Assembly: GCA_024103005.1 (NCBI GenBank)
Contig: JAGFJA010000075.1
Span: forward strand, 1-64,000
Direction: 5' to 3'
DNA from: Saprospiraceae bacterium
Lineage (GTDB): Bacteria; Bacteroidota; Bacteroidia; Chitinophagales; Saprospiraceae
DNA length: 64,000 nt
The notes below the pieces were generated by a model, which saw only the letters and a list, made by a program, of their open reading frames with translations, ran no database searches and was not told the DNA's origin. Below are positions 36,152-44,869 of this stretch, in pieces. Within the stretch, counting starts at the first letter, position 1. The number at the start of each line of letters is the position of its first letter. The position numbers and the translations under genes are program-made.

Positions 36152-36181
36152 AAGGAGGCAGTCGCAAGATTGCCTCTTTTG
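36152..36181 (+). terminator. Hairpin terminator after the CUB-domain gene
   Basis: A stem of at least 6 bp (GAGGCA at 36155-36160 with TGCCTC at 36171-36176), extended by AAG/TTT pairs, is followed by TTTTG. It lies about 25 bases after the stop codon. Confidence 0.7.
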
Positions 36182-36192
36182 TTTTATGCAAG

Positions 36193-36675
36193 TCATTCTG
36201 AATTCATTTCGGAATATGTTGAAACGCGGAAGAGCAAGGGCGATTGGGTGATTTTCAGTCTGACTGAAAAGTTCGTGCAATTAGTGATTCCGACAATTTT
36301 GCTGATTGCATATTCGGGTTGGTCCCAGGCGGCAGTTGCTGAAACGAGTTCAGCAGGACGGGCATATTGGGCATTATGAGTGTTTTTTCAAAATAAGCTT
36401 TTATATAACAAATTTTAATAGAACCGGTCATTCCGAATTCATTTCGGAATCTGATGAACCTTGGAAGAACAAGGCGAGTGGGTGATTTTCAGTCTGACTG
36501 AAAAGTTCGTGCAATTAGTGATTCCGACAATTTTGCTGATTGCATATTCGGGTTGGTCCCAGGCGGTAGTTGCTGAAACGAGTTCAGCAGGACTGGCATA
36601 ATGGAAAAGGCAGTGATTGCATATTCGGACTGTTCGGTCAGAGGCGAAAGTTGCTGAAACAAGTTCAGCAGGACG
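36193..36675 (+). repeat. Left arm of a palindromic repeat array
   Basis: Two kinds of palindrome alternate. Type A, TGCTGAAACGAGTTCAGCA (or with CAAG), lies at 36337-36355, 36571-36589 and 36652-36670. Type B, ATTCCGAATTCATTTCGGAAT (8-bp arms), lies at 36430-36450, with a near copy at 36193-36213. The order is B-A-spacer-B-A-A. A 114-base segment (36246-36359) recurs with few changes 234 bases later (36480-36593). The last two A units are 81 bases apart. No gene is credible here; short frames that cross it are by-products of the repeats. It ends about 100 bases before the GIY-YIG start. Confidence 0.9.
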
Positions 36676-36778
36676 GACAGCGAGGAGAGTTTATTGAAAT
36701 TAGCACTGTTTTTTAGTTTTATAATAAAAGTTGTTAAATTTAACTCTAATTAATTCAATTATCGATAAAATATCTTCA

Positions 36779-37156
36779 ATGAAATCTGGCTTTGTATATA
36801 TCATGACCAACAAAAATCGCACAACCACGTATATTGGTGTGACCTCTAATCTTCATCGTAGGGTGCTGGAACATAAAGCAAGGGTTGTGCCATCCTTTAC
36901 TAAAAGATACAACCTGCTTGACCTGATTTATTTTGAAGAGTTTGACTCTATAATAGAGGCGATTGCCCGAGAAAAACAATTGAAAAATTGGCATAAAGAA
37001 TGGAAGTGGAATCAAATTAAATCAACGAACCCAGAATTGAAAGATATTGCTCAAGATTGGTATTCCAAGAATGATATTGAAGAATGTATCGCCATTTTAA
37101 AAAAGTATAAAGAGGATAGGAAAATGCGAGAGGCAGGTGGATTATTTAAAAAATGA
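36779..37156 (+). CDS. GIY-YIG endonuclease family protein
   Basis: A single-domain GIY-YIG nuclease of 125 residues. The GIY-equivalent is FVYIM (5-9), YIG is at 18-20 in TYIGVTS, the catalytic Arg lies in LHRRVLEH (27-28), and the conserved EKQLKNW (65-71) supplies the metal-binding Glu. FTKRYNLLDLIYFEEF is typical of the YhbQ/UPF0213-like branch with VVPSFTKRY. The ATG is used because an upstream in-frame TTG would only add 16 unlikely residues. It sits between two arms of the same palindromic repeat family, three A palindromes on each side. The family may cut branched or repeat DNA; a role with the repeats is inference. Confidence 0.88.
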   Translation: MKSGFVYIMTNKNRTTTYIGVTSNLHRRVLEHKARVVPSFTKRYNLLDLIYFEEFDSIIEAIAREKQLKNWHKEWKWNQIKSTNPELKDIAQDWYSKNDIEECIAILKKYKEDRKMREAGGLFKK

Positions 37157-37187
37157 CACATAATCCGGTTAAAATCGTGTCTTTTTT
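37155..37187 (+). terminator. Weak terminator after the GIY-YIG gene
   Basis: A 5-bp stem (GACAC overlapping the stop codon with GTGTC) is followed by six T residues. The stem is short and the loop long, so the call is tentative. Confidence 0.35.
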
Positions 37188-37255
37188 CGTATATAGTGGA
37201 TCAAAGAATTTGAGGGTAAAAGATACTTTTTTAAGAATACTGACTCTTCAGCTCC

Positions 37256-37575
37256 GGGGGGGGCAGTTACTGAAACGAGTTCAGCAGGACGGACATATTG
37301 GAAAAGGCATTGATTGCATATCGGACTGTTCGGTCAGAGGGGGCAGTTGCTGAAACGAGTTCAGCAGGACGGACATATTGGAAAAGGCATTGATTGCATA
37401 TTCGGACTGTTCGGTCAGAGGCGGCAGTTGCTGAAACAAGTTCAGCAGGACGGACTTGTTGGATATTATGAGTGTTTTTTCAAAACAAACTTTTGTATAA
37501 CAAATTTTAATAGAACCAGTCACTCCGAATTTATTTCGGAATCTGTTGAAACGTGGAAGAGCAAGTGCGAGTGGG
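37256..37575 (+). repeat. Right arm of the palindromic repeat array
   Basis: Three type A palindromes lie at 37268-37286 (first arm TACTGAA), 37348-37366 and 37429-37447, 80 and 81 bases apart. Each carries the same flanking phrase (GGAAAAGGCATTGATTGCAT...TTCGGTCAGAGG), so the units are tandem copies, not spacers. They are followed by the same AT-rich spacer as in the left arm (ATTATGAGTGTTTTTTCAAA; 37465-37518) and a type B palindrome (CTCCGAATTTATTTCGGA). Order: A-A-A-spacer-B. An 8-base G run lies at 37256-37263 before the first copy. Confidence 0.9.
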
Positions 37576-37624
37576 TTACCTTTATTCTTGTATTCAAGAA
37601 AGTAAAATATTAGTCTTCTATGGC

Positions 37625-39373
37625 CTAAAAAAGTAACTTTCTTTTGGATATATTCATCCGTAGGCCAAAAGAAGCCAGTATCTCTCTCGTATTGTGTTCA
37701 GACAGCTCGCTGATTTTTTTACGATATAAAAAAGAAAAATCGGCAAACAAGTTGTGGTAAATACTATAACTCATGTCGATACCGGCCAGTAAGATATCTG
37801 CACGGTAGCCATTGGGTAAGTTGACGCCATATTCTGAAGTGCGGCTCGTATTCAGTTTTAAAATATTGCTTCCGCTGTTGATACCATTGTAGTCTTCCCC
37901 GGTTACTTCATAGATCACATAAGGATTACATTCAAATCTTGAAGTTGGATTATAGGTAAGTTGCAGGATGGTTTCATAAAAATTAGCTCCAAGTGGGTGT
38001 GCCAGGGGTTGATAATTGTGTGAATAATTGGCAGAGCTGTCACTGTCAGAGTAGGTATAAGGCCTTACTAGATTAAACTCAAGTCTCATATCCAGATGGT
38101 CAACACCTGCCACATTAAAATATTGCATTCCAGCCTGGATGCCGTATTTATTGCCCCACCAGCCATTTTGTTTAAGAAAATTTTTGATAATCAATTCGTC
38201 TAGCAGGAATTGGCCATACAATCGGATGGAGCGATTGAGCCGGATGGTCATGTCTGCTCCCAGCATGGCATTATCCGGACTGCCGACTATCTGCTCGACA
38301 GTCCGGTAAAAGATGACAGGATTGAGATATTGTAGTTCGAAATGACTAGGTCGTTTAAATACCACGCTTTCAAACAAGCCGACATTGATATGATCAGTGA
38401 TATTAAGGCTCAGATGATGTGTCGCAAAGTATCTTTTTGGAATCAGTTTATCTCCGGACTTTTGACCTACTGCATTTAATTCTGCAAAGATGTTTTGATA
38501 GTCAAATATCCACACCTTGGTATTGAGCTTTAGATAAAAATAATCGGCTGCAAAGTCCGACAGAAACAGAGATCTGTATCCATTGCCGATGAAATTGCGG
38601 CCATGACCCAACTGGAGGCTGATTTGTGGGATGACGCGCAGGCCGATGACGCCTTGAGAACGGAGATAGTCCCAGCCGGTGACGTTATTCAGGAAAGAAG
38701 GATTGTAGCGTTTGGTGAAGATGGCACCGGGAACGGACCCCATGCGCCCGACCCATTCATTGGCGTAGGCAGGTAAACCTTCCTGGACCTCATGGAGGTT
38801 GGAATAAAACCATACTTTGTTGCCTATGCCGCCGCGTATTTCTACACCCCTGATGTTTCTGAACGTAGTGGAGATGCCCGCTCCATCACCTTTTCCGAAG
38901 TTAAAGTCAAAGACCGGATTTAGCCTGAGGTACACGTCTTCCCTATCGGCCTGAAGTGCATTGGCAGGAGTCTTGTAAAAAGTATTCAGAATGGGTGAAT
39001 TGTTCCAGTGTGGTTCAAAGTTTTGATAAATGGAAGAATCTTTCTTAATACAGTTGAATGTTTCGCCTTCCATGTTTTCGTCCACCAAATATTGAATGTC
39101 TTCAAGGTCACGATTGGTCAGACCTTGGAGCGTATCTGCCCTCAGGAGAAGTTGTTTTATAACGTCTCTGGTGATGGGGCGATGCGAAGGGTGAAACTCA
39201 GAATTCTTATCCAAGTGCATGACAAGCCGATCAGCAAGATTTTGTGCTTTATCTTTTTGAAATATCGGAATGGGTTGGCCATGGAGAAAAGCACCGCCTG
39301 TTAGGTATATAAAGAGAACTGTTAAAATTATTTTATTTGCGACAAAAGTCATTTTTTGATTTAATTTTTCCAT
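37625..39373 (-). CDS. Capsule assembly Wzi-like outer membrane beta-barrel protein
   Basis: An exported 582-residue barrel. A signal peptide (VANKIILTVLFIYLTGGAFLHGQ) precedes a helical N-terminal region (about 35-100) and then many amphipathic strands with Asn/Tyr/Phe ends (LNPVFDFNFGKGDGAG, FTKRYNPSFLNNVTGW, LQLGHGRNFIGNGYRSLFL). The helical start plus the GHGRNFIG-type strand match Bacteroidota Wzi-like proteins (PF14052). The likely role is in surface polysaccharide attachment or export. The gene overlaps the end of gldD by 13 bases with the first ATG; the ATG at 39352 (MTFVANK) gives a more usual signal peptide and a nine-base gap. It is co-transcribed with gldD. Confidence 0.75.
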   Translation of the reverse strand: MEKLNQKMTFVANKIILTVLFIYLTGGAFLHGQPIPIFQKDKAQNLADRLVMHLDKNSEFHPSHRPITRDVIKQLLLRADTLQGLTNRDLEDIQYLVDENMEGETFNCIKKDSSIYQNFEPHWNNSPILNTFYKTPANALQADREDVYLRLNPVFDFNFGKGDGAGISTTFRNIRGVEIRGGIGNKVWFYSNLHEVQEGLPAYANEWVGRMGSVPGAIFTKRYNPSFLNNVTGWDYLRSQGVIGLRVIPQISLQLGHGRNFIGNGYRSLFLSDFAADYFYLKLNTKVWIFDYQNIFAELNAVGQKSGDKLIPKRYFATHHLSLNITDHINVGLFESVVFKRPSHFELQYLNPVIFYRTVEQIVGSPDNAMLGADMTIRLNRSIRLYGQFLLDELIIKNFLKQNGWWGNKYGIQAGMQYFNVAGVDHLDMRLEFNLVRPYTYSDSDSSANYSHNYQPLAHPLGANFYETILQLTYNPTSRFECNPYVIYEVTGEDYNGINSGSNILKLNTSRTSEYGVNLPNGYRADILLAGIDMSYSIYHNLFADFSFLYRKKISELSEHNTREILASFGLRMNISKRKLLF

Positions 39374-39969
39374 TTAAATGTCTTTATCATGTGTTGGATA
39401 TCCTGCTTCATAAAATTAGCCACAGGTTCCAGAGAGTCCTGATTAGTTCTGGCATTAAAATAAAGGGCACCTCTTAAAAAGTGTCTGGTGCTGTCTGTAA
39501 CAAAAAATTGATAAGTAGAAGCTACAGGGCCTTCGATGGAAAATATGGTCCCATAGACCTTACCGGGTAGGTCTATCGGAATTTCATCGATAAAATTAGC
39601 CTTTTTGTTGTGGATACCTGCAAGCTTATACGCATCATTCAGAACTTTGAAAAACTTATTTTTTGAACCCAGCGGGTAATAAGTGCAGAAAATCAGACTT
39701 TGGAATTGAGGAACATAGATATTAAACCAGCATTCATCAACCGGTTTGTTGCCAAAAAAAGAAGTATCCTGAATGATTTGTGCATAGGCCGGATATTCAA
39801 AGGTAAATTCACAGAAATTAGTATCAAAGGCAACATACTTTTTCTCCGGATAAATAACACGCGGATATGAACGTGGCTTGGGTGTTGGCAGATTATCACT
39901 TTTACAACTAAATAAGGCTACCATAATCAAAAGAATGGCTGCAATGGAAATGCTGTTTTTCCTGATCAT
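39361..39969 (-). CDS. gldD: Gliding motility-associated lipoprotein GldD
   Basis: A 202-residue lipoprotein (signal IAAILLIMVALFSC with lipobox ALFSC) that matches GldD, a protein needed for gliding and T9SS function. Family features are YPRVIYPEKKYVAFDTNFCEFTFEYP, CWFNIYVPQFQSLIFCTYYPL, and the hallmark QFFVTDSTRHFLRGALYFNART with Asn and Ser/Leu following. It lies upstream of the Wzi-like gene with an overlap or very short gap. It does not prove that the cell glides; T9SS-bearing non-gliding species also carry it. Confidence 0.92.
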   Translation of the reverse strand: MIRKNSISIAAILLIMVALFSCKSDNLPTPKPRSYPRVIYPEKKYVAFDTNFCEFTFEYPAYAQIIQDTSFFGNKPVDECWFNIYVPQFQSLIFCTYYPLGSKNKFFKVLNDAYKLAGIHNKKANFIDEIPIDLPGKVYGTIFSIEGPVASTYQFFVTDSTRHFLRGALYFNARTNQDSLEPVANFMKQDIQHMIKTFKWKN

Positions 39970-40196
39970 TATTTATAATTTAAAGACAAAAATAGACTTA
40001 TAATCCCTAATTTCCATAACAATAGGGATGAGTGGCTCCATTTCATCGCAAATCAATGTATTTAATGAGCTTTAAAGTAGGGAGAATAGATTACAAAATA
40101 AATTTACAGGAAATTCCGGGGTAAAACAAAGTTATAGTCCGGACTAGTTTTTTACCGGTTTAATTCGATTGGAGTATTTTAATTAGGAAGAAGTAA

Positions 40197-40313
40197 TCAG
40201 GGCAATTTGATATACCATAATACGGTCAGTCCAAGGGTTAACAGCAGCCATGGAATGAATTTCCAATAGGTTTCAGTTGATGCCTGAGTATTTTTATCAT
40301 TTTTTGGGATCAT
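40197..40313 (-). CDS. Small single-helix membrane protein, 38 residues
   Basis: An open frame from ATG to TGA encodes MIPKNDKN and a polar start, then one hydrophobic helix (FIPWLLLTLGLTVLWYIKL) and Pro. It lies 33 bases after the YcxB-like gene on the same strand, and 230 bases before gldD, so it may be the second gene of that unit. A short N-terminal polar part and a Trp-rich helix are typical of real small membrane proteins. No homology can be claimed. Confidence 0.5.
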   Translation of the reverse strand: MIPKNDKNTQASTETYWKFIPWLLLTLGLTVLWYIKLP

Positions 40314-40346
40314 ATTTGGGAAGAAGTTAGAGAGATTTATTTCAAC

Positions 40347-40835
40347 TTATTTTTTGCCATATTTTAGAATCAATTTTTCAAAAAAACTGACTTGTTCTGC
40401 ATCCAGATATCTTTTTGGTATCAATGAGGCCAATTCCCTCAGGTGGAAGATATAAATATAATCGTTGTCTTGACGGATATCATAACGGGATGCCCAGTCC
40501 ACCTCAGATTCAGAAGTGGCTGTTTTGACACGATAGTGATCTTCATAAATGTGATAAATAATTGGTTCCCTGAAATTTTTATTTGAATTAAACTGGCTGC
40601 TGTAGCGAGATCGGGTTAGTCGTGTCATGGTACTTCCAAAAATCGCAACCAGCGCTAGTGACATGCCGATCGACAGGTAAAGGTCGATGTGGGATATCCT
40701 GAAAATAAGGATGAAAAGAGTTATTAAAAAAATATAGAGAATAACAGAACGAACCTTCCTCCTTTTTAGGATGTATTCGCAAAGTGCAGAGATGTCTTCT
40801 TTTTTAATTTCTACGGTTATCGCAAATAGTTCCAT
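40347..40835 (-). CDS. YcxB-like membrane protein
   Basis: A 162-residue protein with an N-terminal polar part, two membrane helices (about 30-75; SVILYIFLITLFILIF and LYLSIGMSLALVAIFGSTM), and a C-terminal soluble domain of YcxB type (IIYHIYEDHYRVKTATSESEVDWASRYDI, then YIYIFHLRELASLIPKRYL). The family has no known function. It stands divergent from purL and just upstream of a small membrane protein. Confidence 0.7.
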   Translation of the reverse strand: MELFAITVEIKKEDISALCEYILKRRKVRSVILYIFLITLFILIFRISHIDLYLSIGMSLALVAIFGSTMTRLTRSRYSSQFNSNKNFREPIIYHIYEDHYRVKTATSESEVDWASRYDIRQDNDYIYIFHLRELASLIPKRYLDAEQVSFFEKLILKYGKK

Positions 40836-41059
40836 ACCTTGATGTTCAATTCATGGGTGAAGGTAAATACTTTATTTTTGATTCAGATTATTTTCATGCA
40901 ATTCGTGTGGATATCATATTGAACAGTTAAAAATTGTCAGATATCGGGAAATTAACAAAGTATCTTTTTTGTCAAGGGAAAAGCAAATAAAATTATTTTC
41001 TTTCACAATTAAGCAACCTTTGGGATTGAAATACAATCCTGTAAAATGATTTAATTATT

Positions 41060-41090
41060 TTGGTTTGGACTGATATAACGACTACCTTTG
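41060..41090 (+). promoter_or_regulatory. Promoter of purL (TTG-N20-TACCTTTG)
   Basis: TTG at 41060-41062, a 20-base spacer, and an exact TACCTTTG at 41083-41090. The start codon lies only 17 bases after the -7 box, so the mRNA leader would be about ten bases long. Confidence 0.7.
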
Positions 41091-41107
41091 CAGCTTAATT
41101 GGATACC

Positions 41108-44100
41108 ATGATTTATTTCTTTCAGGGCAATCAAAAGAATGTTTTTGCCGTCCAGGCTCTAAAGGAGCTTTCAGACGATGATTCTGAAAAATTATCCTGG
41201 CTATTTGGCGAAGCTGACTTAATTTCGGATGATTTTGTTGAAGGGATTTTTATCGGTCCGAGGGCTGCTATGGCGACTCCCTGGAGCACCAATGCGGTGG
41301 AAATCACTCAGAATATGACAATTTCAGGAATTGTCCGTATCGAAGAGTTTTTAAGGGTGGAAACGGAATCCGCAACTTTTGATCCGATGCTCAGCCAGAA
41401 ATATAAGATCCTCGAACAGCAAGTATTTTCCATTGATATTCAACCGGCGCCCATTCTTGAAATTAAGGATATTGCCGCTTACAATGAGACGGAAGGTCTT
41501 GCCCTCAGCGATGAAGAAATAAGGTATCTCGAAGAATTGGCAGACAGGCTGGGACGTTCATTGACCGATTCGGAAGTATTTGGATTTTCACAGGTCAACT
41601 CAGAGCATTGTCGTCATAAGATATTTAATGGAACCTTTGTCATAGACGGCGAAAAGAAGCCTTCATCCCTGTTTCAGCTGATTAAGAAGACATCACAGGC
41701 GCATCCCAATGGTATTGTATCGGCATACAAGGACAATGTTGCCTTTCTCAAAGGTCCTAAAATAATGCAGTTTGCTCCGAAATCGGCTGAGGGACCTGAT
41801 TTTTTTGTAAAGAAAGAAGTGGACTCTGTCTTGTCTCTGAAGGCGGAAACACATAATTTTCCAACCACTGTCGAACCTTTCAATGGCGCAGCGACGGGTT
41901 CGGGAGGTGAGATAAGAGACAGGCTTGCAGGTGGTCAGGGGGCCTTGCCATTGGCAGGGACAGCCGTTTATATGACAGCATATTCAAGGCTAGCTGACAA
42001 CAGGTTTTGGGAAAATGCTATGCCTGAGCGGAAATGGTTGTATCAGACTCCGATGGATATTCTTATAAAAGCATCCAATGGAGCTTCTGACTTTGGAAAT
42101 AAATTCGGGCAACCCTTGATTGCCGGTTCTATCCTGACCTTCGAACATCTGGAAGAAGGCAGGATGCTTGGTTACGACAAGGTCATCATGCAGGCCGGAG
42201 GAATAGGCTATGGAATAGCAAGTCAATCACTGAAACATCATCCCAAGATCGGGGATAAAATCATTGTCATGGGAGGTGATAATTACCGCATTGGTATGGG
42301 AGGGGCGGCTGTGTCATCTGCCGATACAGGGGAATTCGGTTCTGGTATTGAACTTAATGCTGTCCAGCGATCCAATCCGGAAATGCAGAAAAGAGTCGCT
42401 AATGCTATCCGAGGCATGATTGAAGGTGATGAGAACTTTATCGTTTCCATCCACGATCACGGCGCAGGAGGTCACCTCAATTGCTTGTCGGAATTGGTTG
42501 AAGATGTGGGTGGTCACATTTCATTAGATAAGTTGCCAGTAGGGGATCCGACACTATCTGCCAGAGAGATCATCGGGAATGAATCACAGGAAAGAATGGG
42601 CCTTGTCATTGGTCCGGAACATATAGAATCTCTCAAAAAAATAGCAGACAGGGAACGGGCACCGCTGTATGTCGTAGGTGAGGTAAGTGGTGACGGAAAG
42701 TTTGTGATAGAATCGGATGCCACAGGCGAAAAACCCATGAACCTTGACTTGTCAGACATGTTTGGCAGTTCACCCAAGACAATTATGCAGGATCAAAGTA
42801 TAGAAAGAAAATATGCCGATCCGGAATATGATATAAATCAACTGAATCAATATCTTGAAAAGATGCTCCGCCTGGAGGCAGTGGCGTGTAAGGATTGGCT
42901 GACAAATAAGGTGGATCGTTGCGTAGGTGGGTTGGTCGCTACTCAGCAGTGTGTCGGTCCCCTGCAGCTACCACTCAATGACTGTGGCGTGATGGCACTC
43001 GATTATCAGGGGAAGGATGGTATTGCAACTTCTATTGGGCATGCCCCAATTTCAGCCCTGGTAGATCCGGGTGCAGGGAGTAGAAATGCCATCGCCGAGG
43101 CATTGACAAATATTGTTTGGGCGCCCTTGGAAGAAGGCATAAAGAGTGTTTCTTTGTCTGCCAACTGGATGTGGCCATGCAAGAATGAAGGGGAGGATGC
43201 CCGATTATATCAGGCAGTAGAGGCTTGTTCTGATTTTGCCATAGGTCTTGGTATTAATATACCTACCGGTAAGGATTCGCTTTCGATGAAACAAAATTAT
43301 CCGGATGGAGAGGTGCTGGCTCCCGGAACGGTTATCATCTCAGCAACTGCGCACTGCAGCAATATCCGTCAGACAGTCGAGGTTATAGCCAAGAATAAAA
43401 ATCAACCCATCTTCTATATTGACTTTTCAGGTACGAAGCCGGAATTGGGCGGTTCGTCCTTTGCCCAGATACTAAACAGCATAGGAAACAGAGTTCCTGA
43501 TGTCAGGGATGCAGGGCGATTTGCACATTATTTTGATACCGTTCAGGGACTGATAAAGAAAGGTTTGATATCGGCGGGACATGATATCGGAAGCGGTGGA
43601 TTTATTACCACGGTGCTGGAGATGTGTTTCGCGGATAATAATATCGGTATGGAGATTGATTTGACTCCATTACATGGGGCAGATATCATACATAAATTGT
43701 TCCATGAAAATTCAGGAATTGTTTTTCAGGGCGATACTTCTGTAAGCCGTTTATTGGATGCTGCCGGGGTGGATTATTACATTCTGGGTCATGTTATAGA
43801 AGAAGGAAGGTTGAAGGTGAGGGACGGCGAGTCGCAATATAATTTTGATATACCCCATCTTAGGGATGTATGGTATGAAACCTCATATTTGCTGGATAAG
43901 AAACAGAGCGGCATCAAAAAAGCAGAGGAGAGATACCGTAATTTTAAGAATCAACCACTGAATTTTGTCTTTCCTTCACATTTTGACGGAAAATTGCCTC
44001 AGATCCCCAACTCCAGAATGCGCCCAAAAGCTGCAGTAATCAGAGAAAAAGGGAGTAATTCTGAACGTGAACTGGCAAATGCCTTATATGTGGCAGGTTT

Positions 44101-44785
44101 TGATGTCAAAGATGTACACATGACTGACCTTATCTCAGGGCGTGAGACGCTGGAAGATGTCAGGTTGATAGGTGCAGTGGGCGGCTTTTCTAACTCTGAT
44201 GTACTTGGCTCGGCAAAGGGCTGGGCAGGGGCATTTATATACAATGAAAAAGCAAGAAGGGCACTTGAACGCTTTTTTGAGCGGGAAAATACACTATCCA
44301 TCGGAGTATGTAATGGTTGTCAGTTGTTTATTGAATTAGGCCTTATCAATCCGGATCATCAACAAAAGCCAAAGATGGCTCACAATCAGAGTAATAAACA
44401 TGAATGTGTGTTTACTTCAATGACCATAGCGGAGAATCATTCGGTGATGATGTCTTCACTCGCCGGTTCGACTCTGGGTGTATGGGTTTCACATGGAGAG
44501 GGAAGATTTTGTCTGCCTTATGAGGAAGAAAGATATAATATCGTGGCAAAATATGCTTATGATGCCTATCCTGCCAGTCCCAACGGGTCAGACTACAATA
44601 CGGCGATGATGTGTGACGATACGGGCCGCCATTTAGTTCTAATGCCTCATATCGAAAGGTCTGTATTCCAATGGAATTGGGCTTATTATCCCGAAGGTAG
44701 AAATGATGAGGTGTCTCCATGGATAGAAGCCTTTGTCAATGCACGTAAATGGATCGAAGGTAATAGTAAGGAAAAGGCAAATTGA
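41108..44785 (+). CDS. purL: Phosphoribosylformylglycinamidine synthase, single chain
   Basis: Fourth step of purine synthesis: converts FGAR, ATP and glutamine to FGAM. The protein, 1225 residues from the ATG, is the large PurL that fuses PurS-like, synthase and glutaminase parts. The N-terminal region has a PurS-like fold and SQVNSEHCRHKIFNG; the synthase core has ETHNFPTTVEPFNGAATGSGGEIRD; and the C-terminal glutamine amidotransferase has the Cys nucleophile in IGVCNGCQLFIELGL and WVSHGEGRF with the catalytic His region. Separate purS and purQ are not expected. The start is ATG at 41108, since an in-frame TTG nine bases upstream lies too close to the -7 box to be transcribed reliably. Confidence 0.96.
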   Translation: MIYFFQGNQKNVFAVQALKELSDDDSEKLSWLFGEADLISDDFVEGIFIGPRAAMATPWSTNAVEITQNMTISGIVRIEEFLRVETESATFDPMLSQKYKILEQQVFSIDIQPAPILEIKDIAAYNETEGLALSDEEIRYLEELADRLGRSLTDSEVFGFSQVNSEHCRHKIFNGTFVIDGEKKPSSLFQLIKKTSQAHPNGIVSAYKDNVAFLKGPKIMQFAPKSAEGPDFFVKKEVDSVLSLKAETHNFPTTVEPFNGAATGSGGEIRDRLAGGQGALPLAGTAVYMTAYSRLADNRFWENAMPERKWLYQTPMDILIKASNGASDFGNKFGQPLIAGSILTFEHLEEGRMLGYDKVIMQAGGIGYGIASQSLKHHPKIGDKIIVMGGDNYRIGMGGAAVSSADTGEFGSGIELNAVQRSNPEMQKRVANAIRGMIEGDENFIVSIHDHGAGGHLNCLSELVEDVGGHISLDKLPVGDPTLSAREIIGNESQERMGLVIGPEHIESLKKIADRERAPLYVVGEVSGDGKFVIESDATGEKPMNLDLSDMFGSSPKTIMQDQSIERKYADPEYDINQLNQYLEKMLRLEAVACKDWLTNKVDRCVGGLVATQQCVGPLQLPLNDCGVMALDYQGKDGIATSIGHAPISALVDPGAGSRNAIAEALTNIVWAPLEEGIKSVSLSANWMWPCKNEGEDARLYQAVEACSDFAIGLGINIPTGKDSLSMKQNYPDGEVLAPGTVIISATAHCSNIRQTVEVIAKNKNQPIFYIDFSGTKPELGGSSFAQILNSIGNRVPDVRDAGRFAHYFDTVQGLIKKGLISAGHDIGSGGFITTVLEMCFADNNIGMEIDLTPLHGADIIHKLFHENSGIVFQGDTSVSRLLDAAGVDYYILGHVIEEGRLKVRDGESQYNFDIPHLRDVWYETSYLLDKKQSGIKKAEERYRNFKNQPLNFVFPSHFDGKLPQIPNSRMRPKAAVIREKGSNSERELANALYVAGFDVKDVHMTDLISGRETLEDVRLIGAVGGFSNSDVLGSAKGWAGAFIYNEKARRALERFFERENTLSIGVCNGCQLFIELGLINPDHQQKPKMAHNQSNKHECVFTSMTIAENHSVMMSSLAGSTLGVWVSHGEGRFCLPYEEERYNIVAKYAYDAYPASPNGSDYNTAMMCDDTGRHLVLMPHIERSVFQWNWAYYPEGRNDEVSPWIEAFVNARKWIEGNSKEKAN

Positions 44786-44869
44786 CACTAAAATTTGCCG
44801 GCTGAAATTAGAAAGCGAAATTTAACTCTGCAAAAAAGCAAACTTAAACTATTAGCCCGGATATAACCT

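Noticed and set aside
36170-36379. Open frame of 69 codons after the CUB gene
   Set aside because: It runs through the terminator and the left repeat arm, and its content is explained by the repeats.
37268-37447. Regularly spaced repeats that could be taken for a CRISPR array
   Set aside because: The sequence between the palindromes is the same in each unit, so there are no variable spacers, and the period of 80-81 bases is too long. No cas gene is near.
37281-37613. Two overlapping frames of 80 and 99 codons on opposite strands
   Set aside because: Both are translations of the palindromic units, giving repeated phrases such as LLNSFQQLPPLTEQS. They are by-products of repeats with a length near a multiple of three.
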